Shown: positions 1-5,441 of the stretch, piece by piece
How positions within the stretch are numbered: position 1 is the first letter of the stretch
Layout of the letters: each line of letters begins with the position of its first letter
Source: Phycisphaerae bacterium
GTDB taxonomy: Bacteria; Planctomycetota; Phycisphaerae; Sedimentisphaerales; UBA12454
DNA length: 10,951 bases
Direction of reading: 5' to 3'
Assembly (NCBI GenBank): GCA_041652575.1
Contig: JBAZHC010000024.1
Span: 1 to 10,951, forward strand
The notes under the pieces: generated by a model
The model's database searches: none
Seen by the model: only the letters and a program-made list of their open reading frames with translations
What the model was told of the DNA's origin: nothing
Made by a program: the position numbers and the translations under genes

Positions 1-106
1 GAGCCTCCATTGCAAAAAGGTTATTGCGAGCCGCAACAAGCGGGAACGCGTTAAATTTTTGGGACGTTGAATAACGATCCCGTATTATAACCGAGCTTGG
101 AGGCTC
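1..106. repeat. Nested four-helix inverted-repeat element (candidate structured RNA or small palindromic element)
   Basis: Four nested or adjacent complementary segments fold this stretch into a junction. P1 is a perfect 9-bp pairing of 1-9 (GAGCCTCCA) with 98-106. P2 is a perfect 6-bp pairing of 19-24 (GGTTAT) with 87-92. P3 is a hairpin, 26-28/47-49 plus 31-34/40-43 (CCGC/GCGG), with loop AACAA. P4 is a hairpin, 61-68/73-81, with loop GAAT and one bulged A at 77. About 30 base pairs form in 106 bases, far more than expected by chance in AT-rich spacer. I recognise no known RNA family in it, and the strand cannot be decided because all pairs are Watson-Crick. It starts at the first base of the window, so the outer stem may be longer. 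It could be a non-coding RNA or a non-autonomous palindromic repeat. Confidence 0.45.
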
Positions 107-384
107 CGGTTTCATAGCTTATCTGTGGCTAAAAATTTTGTTCCAAAACCCCCAAAAACTACCCAAAACTCGAAAAAACTCCTCACTTTTTTGAATTTTT
201 CATATAAAATCTGTACAAAATCAGTGAAATCTGTGGCCCTTTTTTAGTCAACTTGCGCGAAAATAAAAGGAAGTTGCGCGTTTTTGACGAACTTTTTTTC
301 ATAACTCTTTTATTTTTTTAGAAAAATAAGGACTTGTAGCATTTCCAACAACGTAAATAAATGAGTTACATTAAAAAATCTTTG
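107..384. other. AT-rich intergenic stretch, no gene seen
   Basis: No convincing coding frame with a ribosome binding site was found on either strand. The stretch has long A and T tracts and a duplicated 9-base motif, ATCTGTGGC, at 121-129 and 229-237, each followed by a homopolymer-rich run. It also has a repeated TTGCGCG (254-260 and 274-280) between GTCAA (247-251) and TTGAC (284-288). This looks like decayed or repetitive intergenic DNA. Confidence 0.5.
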
Positions 385-431
385 TGTCTTTGCCTGTCCC
401 GCCATAGCCTTGGCGACGGCGGATGTCTTGG
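385..431. repeat. Small hairpin repeat with near-duplicate flanks
   Basis: CCGCC (399-403) pairs with GGCGG (418-422) around a 14-base core that itself contains GCC and GGC. The hairpin is flanked by TGTCTTTG (385-392) and TGTCTTGG (424-431), which match at 7 of 8 positions, as if a hairpin unit had been inserted into a TGTCTT-type sequence with duplication of the target. The right flank abuts the stop codon of the neighbouring phosphatase. GC-rich hairpins of this type are dispersed repeats in many environmental bacterial genomes. Copy number in this genome cannot be seen from the window. Confidence 0.4.
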
Positions 432-434
432 TGG

Positions 435-1082
435 CTACGCAAAAAATTCGAGTAATTGTTTTGGTTCGTTTATGATTCTTTCTGCTCCTGCTTTTATGAG
501 TTCTTCTGTTCCTCTGAATCCCCAGCTTACGCCTATCATTTTTATTCCTGCCGCTTTTGCGGTTTGCACATCGGTTACGCTGTCTCCGACGAAGATTGTT
601 TCCTGTGGTTTAACTCTAAGTTTTTCAAGTACTTGCAATGCTTCGTGAGGTTGTGGTTTCACAGCTATTGCGTTTGTAGTGCCTTTTATTATTTGGAAAT
701 ATCCGTTGAAGAAATGGCATACGATTTTCTGTGCCATTTTTTGGTCTTTATTGGTCAGGACTGCAAGTTTGGCATCTTTATGATAAACGAGTTCTGCTAC
801 TACTTCCAGTAACCCCATATATGGCCGGGTTTTATCGAGGCATATTTGAATATATTTTTCGCGCATTTTTTTCAGTACTTCTGCGATTAGGTGTCGTTTA
901 TCTGGTGCCAATGTCCTGCTGATTAGTGTTCTTGTCCCCTCGCCGACCATTTGCCGGATTGCCTGGGCGGTGTGTTCCGGCTGGTTGGAAGTTCTTAGTG
1001 CATAATTAGTTGCGTCAGTCAGGTCTTCCAGCGAATTTACTAATGTTCCGTCAAGATCGAAAATTGCCGCTTTGTAAGTCAT
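435..1082 (-). CDS. HAD superfamily hydrolase, phosphoglycolate phosphatase-like
   Basis: This is a 215-residue cytoplasmic phosphatase of HAD subfamily IA. FDLDGTL near the N-terminus supplies the nucleophile D9 and the acid/base D11. Motif II is VLTN with T110, motif III is K142 in VKPQP, and motif IV is VGDSVTD with D167 and D171 for Mg2+. Residues ~15-85 form the helical cap between motifs I and II. The length and the VKPxP and VGDSxTD motifs fit phosphoglycolate phosphatase (Gph) or PpaX-type enzymes, but HAD substrates cannot be read reliably from sequence. The ATG at 1082 is chosen because GAGG (1088-1091) lies 5 bases upstream. The frame also opens at a TTG at 1139, but that TTG is part of the -35 box TTGACA, so it would not be transcribed. 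The gene has its own promoter and is divergent from the FHA gene. Its stop codon lies at the edge of a repeat. Confidence 0.85.
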   Translation of the reverse strand: MTYKAAIFDLDGTLVNSLEDLTDATNYALRTSNQPEHTAQAIRQMVGEGTRTLISRTLAPDKRHLIAEVLKKMREKYIQICLDKTRPYMGLLEVVAELVYHKDAKLAVLTNKDQKMAQKIVCHFFNGYFQIIKGTTNAIAVKPQPHEALQVLEKLRVKPQETIFVGDSVTDVQTAKAAGIKMIGVSWGFRGTEELIKAGAERIINEPKQLLEFFA

Positions 1083-1110
1083 TGTTGCCTCAAAATCTAA
1101 GTAAGCCGAC

Positions 1111-1139
1111 AGTTTATAAAAATCGGCCCACAATGTCAA
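1111..1139 (-). promoter_or_regulatory. Sigma70-type promoter of the HAD phosphatase gene
   Basis: On the minus strand a perfect -35 box TTGACA (1139-1134) is followed after 17 bases by TAAACT (1116-1111), a 4/6 match to the -10 consensus. TATAAA, overlapping two bases upstream with a 15-base spacer, is an alternative -10. The predicted start is near 1104, giving a leader of about 22 bases ahead of the ATG at 1082. Confidence 0.65.
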
Positions 1140-1187
1140 CTAAACAGCCTAAAAAAAAAGAAAATTTTATCCAAATTACATAAAAAC

Positions 1188-1215
1188 TTGCAAAATCAAA
1201 ATACTATGATATAAT
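1188..1215 (+). promoter_or_regulatory. Extended -10 promoter of the FHA-domain gene
   Basis: A perfect TATAAT (1210-1215) is preceded by TG at 1207-1208, giving the extended -10 form TGnTATAAT. The -35 candidate is TTGCAA (1188-1193, 4/6) with a 16-base spacer. The expected start is near 1222, about 29 bases before the ATG. Confidence 0.65.
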
Positions 1216-1250
1216 ACAATCGCTCCACACTGCAGCCTGAAAGGGAGCTT

Positions 1251-1658
1251 ATGAATGTTTCGTTAATACTGTTAAAAAAAGACGGTAGTAAGAAGGTGTT
1301 TCCTGTCCGCAACAAGGCCACTATTCTCGGCCGAAGGCCGGATTGTGATTTGTGCATCCCGCTACAGGTAGTTTCCCGCAGACACTGTCAAATCAGCCAG
1401 GAAACCGATTTGCTTAAGATTCGCGACCTCCGCTCAAGCAATGGCACGTATGTCAACGGCAGTAAAATCGAAAATGAAATGGACGCCAAACCCGGCGACC
1501 ATATCCAGGTGGGCCCACTGACATTTACAGTTCAGATTGACGGCAAACCCGGCGAAATAACTGCCCCGGACAACGATATGATTCAGCCGACGCCGGACAT
1601 CTCAAAAGCAAATTCGGATATTATGAACGGCAGTGCAACGTTTACCGGCGAAATATAG
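1251..1658 (+). CDS. FHA domain-containing protein
   Basis: This is a 135-residue protein with one forkhead-associated (FHA) domain over roughly residues 3-95. The hallmark residues are present: G27-R28, S42-R43-R44-H45, and S62-S63-N64-G65-T66 followed by Y67-V68-N69-G70. In characterised FHA domains this set binds phosphothreonine peptides, so the protein is expected to recognise substrates of a Ser/Thr protein kinase, a signalling class abundant in Planctomycetota. Residues ~96-135 are a polar tail rich in D, N, P and S with no recognised domain. No signal peptide or membrane segment is visible. The ATG at 1251 is supported by GGGAG at 1243-1247. It has its own promoter and no operon partner, and no kinase gene is in the window, so the partner is unknown. 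Confidence 0.9.
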   Translation: MNVSLILLKKDGSKKVFPVRNKATILGRRPDCDLCIPLQVVSRRHCQISQETDLLKIRDLRSSNGTYVNGSKIENEMDAKPGDHIQVGPLTFTVQIDGKPGEITAPDNDMIQPTPDISKANSDIMNGSATFTGEI

Positions 1659-1723
1659 AAAAACATTAATCAGGCCGGATATGGATTTGCGGATTTTTGT
1701 GCGGTATTAGTTAACCTTCCGTG

Positions 1724-1749
1724 AGGATGCTCTATTCATCCTTGTTTTT
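1724..1749 (+). terminator. Weak hairpin terminator after the FHA gene
   Basis: AGGATG (1724-1729) pairs with CATCCT (1737-1742) across a 7-base loop and is followed by TTGTTTTT (1742-1749). The stem is only 6 bp, extendable by a G-T pair. The T-run overlaps the stop codon of the convergent rho gene. On the minus strand no T-run follows, so it should act only on FHA transcripts. Confidence 0.4.
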
Positions 1750-2848
1750 ACCTCGACAGACTTCGCAGAAATTCTTCATTGGTCGGGTATTTGTTCAACA
1801 GCTTCTCCATGGATTCTATCGCCTCTTTTGGTTTGTAATTCGACAGCACCCGCCTCATCGTCGCGAGCCCTCTCATGTCCTGCTCGCCGTATAAGATTTC
1901 TTCCTTTCGCGTTCCGCTGGCAGGGAGATTTATCGCCGGGAATATCCTCGCCTCGGCAAGCGAACGGTCAAGCACTATCTCGCTGTTACCGGTCCCCTTA
2001 AATTCCTCATAAATCAACTGGTCCATCCGCGAGCCGGTATCGACCAGTATGGTCGCAATAATCGTAACCGACCCGCCGTTCTCGACATTCCGTGCCATTC
2101 CGAAAAACCTTCGCGGCGTCTCCAATGCTCCGACCTCCACTCCGCCCGACATAACCCTTCCTGTTCCGGCCCCCCTGCGGTTAAACGACCTGCCCATCCG
2201 CGTAAGACTATCTACAAGAATTACCACATCTCTGCCGCATTCGAGCTCAATTCTGATATTGGCAAGCATCAGCTCCGCAAGTGCGATATGCTCCTCGATA
2301 CTTCCATCGATAGTACTTGCGAGAACTTCTGCACCCTTTATCTTACGCCTGAAACTGGTCACCTCTTCAGGTCTCTCGTCTATCAACAACACAATCACGT
2401 GCGTTTTCGGGTCGTCATAAAGAATGGCTTCCGCTATTTGTCCGAGCAGCACCGTCTTGCCTGCCTTTGGAGGCGATATTATCAATCCCCGCGTTCCTTT
2501 TCCTATCGGCGCCACAAGGTCGATTATCCGCATACTCTTCTCACCGCTTTTGGCCAGATTAAACCGCTTATCAGGATTCACAGCGACAAGGTCGTTATAA
2601 GGCTTGCGTTTTTGAAACTCCGCCGGCTTTAAGCCGCATACCGAGTCCACTGCCGACAATTCTTTTCTGCCCCTGACCAAACTAAATGGGCCGGCCATTA
2701 CAGCGCCTTCGGCAAGTCTATACTGGCGTATCAACTGCGCAGGAACAACACAATCGCCGGGAGTTGAGCGCAGCGACCTTTCGACACTGACCAAATGTCC
2801 CGTGCCATTTCTATCAAGCTTTAAAATTCCAGTGGCAATATCCGGCAT
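1748..2848 (-). CDS. rho: Transcription termination factor Rho (short form)
   Basis: This is the hexameric RNA-dependent ATPase/translocase that ends transcription. The 366-residue protein has a cold-shock-like RNA-binding region (~5-70) and a RecA-type motor. The motor carries Walker A PPKAGKT (126-132), LLIDERPEE (154-162), Walker B VVILVD (208-213), the Q-loop region TGRVMSGGVE (229-238), R-loop EEFKGTGN (281-288) and the arginine-finger region R301 and R314 in SGTRKEE. The motor is well conserved. E. coli Rho has 419 residues, and here the N-terminal helix bundle is missing. An in-frame TAA 24 bases upstream of the ATG rules out an extension. The RNP1-like motif reads GTGHLV (15-20) where E. 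coli has GFGFLR, so both RNA-contacting aromatics are replaced by T16 and H18. GGAG at 2858-2861 is the ribosome binding site. The gene appears monocistronic with a long leader. Confidence 0.95.
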   Translation of the reverse strand: MPDIATGILKLDRNGTGHLVSVERSLRSTPGDCVVPAQLIRQYRLAEGAVMAGPFSLVRGRKELSAVDSVCGLKPAEFQKRKPYNDLVAVNPDKRFNLAKSGEKSMRIIDLVAPIGKGTRGLIISPPKAGKTVLLGQIAEAILYDDPKTHVIVLLIDERPEEVTSFRRKIKGAEVLASTIDGSIEEHIALAELMLANIRIELECGRDVVILVDSLTRMGRSFNRRGAGTGRVMSGGVEVGALETPRRFFGMARNVENGGSVTIIATILVDTGSRMDQLIYEEFKGTGNSEIVLDRSLAEARIFPAINLPASGTRKEEILYGEQDMRGLATMRRVLSNYKPKEAIESMEKLLNKYPTNEEFLRSLSR

Positions 2849-2886
2849 TAAATCTATTCTCCAAAATTTTTAAAACTGACATTCGA

Positions 2887-2989
2887 TGTCATTTCGAGCG
2901 TAGTCTTGATTTATCAAGACGAAGCCGAGAAATCGTAAAAAACGGATTTCTCCGCTCCGTCCGCTTCGCGAACTTCGGTCGAAATGACA
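2887..2989. repeat. Composite palindromic intergenic repeat (REP/MITE-like)
   Basis: The ends are an exact 11-bp inverted repeat, TGTCATTTCGA (2887-2897) and its complement (2979-2989). The centre is an 8-bp inverted pair, GAGAAATC (2927-2934) and GATTTCTC (2945-2952). The left arm carries its own hairpin, GTCTTGAT/ATCAAGAC (2903-2920), and the right arm carries the perfect palindrome TTCGCGAA (2965-2972). The TGTCATTTCGA...GAGAAATC pattern resembles a palindromic repeat dispersed through many bacterial genomes. No coding capacity is seen. It sits 39 bases upstream of the rho ATG, inside the predicted rho leader. Confidence 0.7.
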
Positions 2990-3020
2990 GTGAACATTTT
3001 TTCATTCTTCAGAGATAACG

Positions 3021-3049
3021 ATTATACCGTATATTATATGATTTGCCAG
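3021..3049 (-). promoter_or_regulatory. Candidate rho promoter
   Basis: On the minus strand CTGGCA (3049-3044, 4/6 to the -35 consensus) is followed after 17 bases by a perfect TATAAT (3026-3021). Transcription would begin near 3014, giving rho an untranslated leader of about 165 bases containing the whole palindromic repeat. Another TATAAT-like sequence lies a few bases upstream, so the exact start is uncertain. Confidence 0.5.
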
Positions 3050-3083
3050 AAACAGTAATCATAGATTTTAGATAAAAATCCTG

Positions 3084-3089
3084 TATAAT
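3084..3089 (+). promoter_or_regulatory. -10 box of the ABC-F gene, implying a leaderless mRNA
   Basis: A perfect TATAAT at 3084-3089 lies only 6 bases before the ATG at 3096. With normal spacing transcription would start at or next to the A of the start codon. No clear -35 box is seen at the expected place (~3061-3066), and no Shine-Dalgarno sequence lies between the box and the ATG. Confidence 0.45.
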
Positions 3090-3095
3090 GTATCA

Positions 3096-5039
3096 ATGCC
3101 AATAGTAACTTTAAAAAATATACATATATCATTCGAGTCGCAGGTGATTTTCGACCGGCTCGATTTGAAGATATACCCCGCCGAGAAAATCGGACTTGTC
3201 GGGAGCAACGGGTGCGGAAAAACCACGCTGCTGAAATTAATTCTTGGAATAATGCAGGCAGATGCCGGAGATGTCCACCAAAGAAAGGGTCTGCGAATCG
3301 GATACCTGCCGCAGGAGCCGGTGTTTAACGGCCATAAAACCGTTTTCGAAGAATTACACGACAGCGCACAGGAAATACTTGACCTGCAAAAAAGAATGCA
3401 CGATGCAGCCGAGGCATTAAGCCTGCTTTCAGGCGATGAATTGCATTCCGCAATGCAGCAATATGAACGGCTCAGCAGCGAATTTGAAATTGCAGGCGGC
3501 TACAGGTATGAAACGAGAATAAAGGAAATCGCCGCCGGCCTGGGGCTTCAGGAAAAACATTATTCATTAAAAACAACGCAGCTTAGCGGAGGACAATTGT
3601 CCCGGCTGGGACTGGCGAAGGTTCTGCTGGCGGACGCCAACCTGCTGCTGCTCGATGAGCCGACAAACCATCTCGACTGGGATGCAACATTGTGGCTTGA
3701 AAAATTCTTGAGAAACTACGGCGGTGCTGCGCTGATTGTCAGCCACGACAGATTTATGCTCGACAGGCTGGTCTGTAAAATCGTGGAAATCAGGGACCAC
3801 AGGGCAGATGTTTTTCCGGGCAATTACAGCACTTACAGGCAGGAAAAGGAGAAGCGGAACATTGAACTGACTCGTCAGTACGAAGAGCGTCTGGAGTTTG
3901 TCGAAAAAACCCGCGACTTTATTGTACGCAACATAAACCGCAAGGGAACCAAAAATGTCGCGCAAGGCAGGCAAACGCGGCTCAATAGCCTTCTCAAGGC
4001 CAATCCTGACTTTCTCGAAAAACCAAAACACACGAGGGAGCTTAGTTTTAAATTTGCCGAGGTGGAAAACCGGGGCAAGCGAGTCGATGCTGCGGTAATC
4101 TGTAAAAATCTTACAAAGAGTTTTGGCAGCCTGACGCTGTTTGAAAATTTAAGTTTCGAGCTTTTCACCGGCCAGCGGACAGGCGTCATCGGCCCCAACG
4201 GTATGGGCAAAACAACGCTGCTGAAACTTGCCCTCGGACAAATAGAGCCGACAGCAGGAACAATCGCGATTAAAAAGTCCCTTTCCATCGGTTATCTTGA
4301 CCAGGCGGGAGCGGAACTGAATCCGGAAAATACCGTGCTTGAAGAGGCCTCTTCGGTCATTCCGACAATTCTGCCCGAACAGATGCGCAGGCGTCTCGGG
4401 GCGTTTTTGTTCGTCAAAGACGATGTGTTTAAGAAGGTCTCTGACCTTAGCGGCGGAGAGCGAAATCGGCTGGCGCTTTGCAAACTGGTTTTGTCAGAAC
4501 CCGAACTTCTTATCCTCGATGAGCCGACAAACCACCTTGATATTCCGAGCATCGAGGCGCTCGAAAATGCACTTGCCGATTACACCGGGACTATCATCAC
4601 AATAAGTCACGACAGGTTTTTTCTCGACAGAATAGCCAGGCGGCTTATTGTGCTCGGGGCAGATGAACTTGGCAAAACGACACCGGGCAGATTTGAATTT
4701 ATAGACGGCTCATTTAGCCGATATGCCGAACTTTTGGAGCAACGGTCTGAACAGGCAGCAGAACAGCAGGCTGCAAAGCCGAAAAAGTCAAGACCGGATA
4801 AACCGAAAAAGACTACTCCGCCGGAACTGAAACAATTTAACGGCTGGAAAGTGGAAAAAATTGAGCAGGCAATTGAGGAGACCGAGGCAAAGATTAAAGA
4901 ACTGCACGAAAGTTTCGGTAATGAAAAAGTCTATAAAGATTATAAACTGCTCGCACAGGTGCAATCGCAGGCCAAAGAAAAAGAGCAATATCTCGAACTG
5001 CTTTATAGAGTGTATGAGCTGAGAACAAGTAAGATTTAA
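3096..5039 (+). CDS. ABC-F family ATP-binding protein, Uup-like
   Basis: This is a 647-residue soluble protein with two ABC ATPase cassettes and no membrane segment. ABC-F proteins act at the ribosome, or for Uup also around DNA and replication intermediates, rather than in transport. Cassette 1 has Walker A GSNGCGKTT (36-44), signature LSGGQ (163-167), Walker B LLLLDEP (183-189, catalytic E188) and switch H217. Cassette 2 has GPNGMGKTT (366-374), LSGGE (451-455), LLILDEP (471-477, E476) and SHD (504-506). The linker between them (~245-330) is helical and basic, as expected for the tRNA-contacting arm. After a K/Q-rich stretch (~550-580) comes a coiled-coil C-terminal domain (~584-645), the mark of Uup-type members. 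The start directly precedes the first cassette strand, so no earlier start is needed. No Shine-Dalgarno is visible. Its stop overlaps the convergent small gene by 4 bases. Confidence 0.92.
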   Translation: MPIVTLKNIHISFESQVIFDRLDLKIYPAEKIGLVGSNGCGKTTLLKLILGIMQADAGDVHQRKGLRIGYLPQEPVFNGHKTVFEELHDSAQEILDLQKRMHDAAEALSLLSGDELHSAMQQYERLSSEFEIAGGYRYETRIKEIAAGLGLQEKHYSLKTTQLSGGQLSRLGLAKVLLADANLLLLDEPTNHLDWDATLWLEKFLRNYGGAALIVSHDRFMLDRLVCKIVEIRDHRADVFPGNYSTYRQEKEKRNIELTRQYEERLEFVEKTRDFIVRNINRKGTKNVAQGRQTRLNSLLKANPDFLEKPKHTRELSFKFAEVENRGKRVDAAVICKNLTKSFGSLTLFENLSFELFTGQRTGVIGPNGMGKTTLLKLALGQIEPTAGTIAIKKSLSIGYLDQAGAELNPENTVLEEASSVIPTILPEQMRRRLGAFLFVKDDVFKKVSDLSGGERNRLALCKLVLSEPELLILDEPTNHLDIPSIEALENALADYTGTIITISHDRFFLDRIARRLIVLGADELGKTTPGRFEFIDGSFSRYAELLEQRSEQAAEQQAAKPKKSRPDKPKKTTPPELKQFNGWKVEKIEQAIEETEAKIKELHESFGNEKVYKDYKLLAQVQSQAKEKEQYLELLYRVYELRTSKI

Positions 5040-5209
5040 CCGCTGCGCAACTGGCTTTTACCTTTGAACTCACCGCACCAGTAGTTTTCCTTTACAAGCA
5101 CATAATCTTCTATTAGTTTTGGGTATCTATGACATGTACCGTATTTTATTTCTGATGGCTCGTTATCCCACTCCCAGTATTTACAGCCTGCGCATTTTTC
5201 AATTTGCAT
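5036..5209 (-). CDS. Small cysteine-rich protein (57 residues), putative metal-binding
   Basis: A short frame runs from ATG 5209 to TAA 5036 with a strong ribosome binding site, AGGAG (5216-5220), 6 bases upstream of the ATG. The product has four cysteines: C6 and C9 (CAGC), C26 in GTCHRYP, and C45 in WCGEF. This layout (CxxC near an aromatic, then GxCxRxP, then WCGEF at the end) matches a widespread group of uncharacterised small proteins thought to bind zinc or an iron-sulfur cluster through four cysteines. No function is known to me. It has no signal peptide or membrane segment. The stop overlaps the ABC-F stop on the other strand. It follows the tRNA-Val by 112 bases on the same strand with no terminator seen between, so co-transcription is possible. 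Confidence 0.75.
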   Translation of the reverse strand: MQIEKCAGCKYWEWDNEPSEIKYGTCHRYPKLIEDYVLVKENYWCGEFKGKSQLRSG

Positions 5210-5321
5210 AACAATCTCCTATTATCTTTTGTATCGTATGGAATGTGGACGATCCGACGTTCAGCAAGAGGCGCAATCAGCAAACTTTATAGATGTTTAA
5301 CTATTTCAGGGCTTTAGGTAA

Positions 5322-5395
5322 TGGGCGGTATAGGACTTGAACCTACGGCCTCCTGCGTGTCGAGCAGGCGCTCTAGCCAACTGAGCTAACCGCCC
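5322..5395 (-). tRNA. tRNA-Val (anticodon GAC)
   Basis: The minus strand folds into a full cloverleaf of 74 nt. The acceptor GGGCGGT pairs with ACCGCCC, followed by discriminator A73. The D-stem is GCTC/GAGC with loop AGTTGGCTA, the anticodon stem CCTGC/GCAGG has loop TCGACAC, the variable loop is AGGCC, and the T-arm is GTAGG-TTCAAGT-CCTAT. The anticodon is GAC (5361-5359), reading GUC and GUU codons. A73, A35, C36 and G3-C70 agree with valine identity. CCA is not encoded. Position 33, almost always U, is C here (plus-strand G at 5362). The short variable loop excludes the Ser reading that a shifted CGA anticodon would suggest. Confidence 0.95.
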
Positions 5396-5406
5396 CATCA
5401 ATGTGA

Positions 5407-5434
5407 ATTATCCATTTTTCAGGGCAATTATCAA
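5407..5434 (-). promoter_or_regulatory. Promoter of the tRNA-Val gene
   Basis: On the minus strand TTGATA (5434-5429, 5/6) and GATAAT (5412-5407, 5/6) are separated by 16 bases. Transcription would start near 5400, giving a 5' leader of only about five bases before the mature tRNA. The boxes lie just after the stop codon of the phosphorylase gene. Confidence 0.55.
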
Positions 5435-5441
5435 GTCTTTT

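Noticed and set aside
398..422. Intrinsic terminator for the phosphatase gene
   Set aside because: The hairpin stem is only 5 bp with an internal loop, and the T-run lies about 20 bases further on, too far for a canonical terminator.
361..648. Plus-strand open frame overlapping the phosphatase
   Set aside because: It is antisense to a well-supported HAD gene, has no ribosome binding site and shows no recognisable domain.
1083..1139. N-terminal extension of the HAD phosphatase from a TTG at 1139
   Set aside because: The TTG is part of a perfect -35 box, the family motif starts right after the ATG at 1082, and that ATG has its own GAGG site.
3567..4552. Minus-strand open frames within the ABC-F gene
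   Set aside because: They are shadows of a gene with complete ABC motifs and have low-complexity products without start signals.
5237..5299. Plus-strand 20-codon frame between the small gene and the tRNA
   Set aside because: No Shine-Dalgarno sequence, very short and no recognisable composition.
5359..5363. Reading the tRNA as Ser with anticodon CGA
   Set aside because: This would make the anticodon loop asymmetric, and the long variable arm of tRNA-Ser is absent; GAC with A73 fits Val.
5322..5395. Integration site of a mobile element at the tRNA 3' end
   Set aside because: No second copy of the tRNA 3' end and no integrase gene were found in the window.
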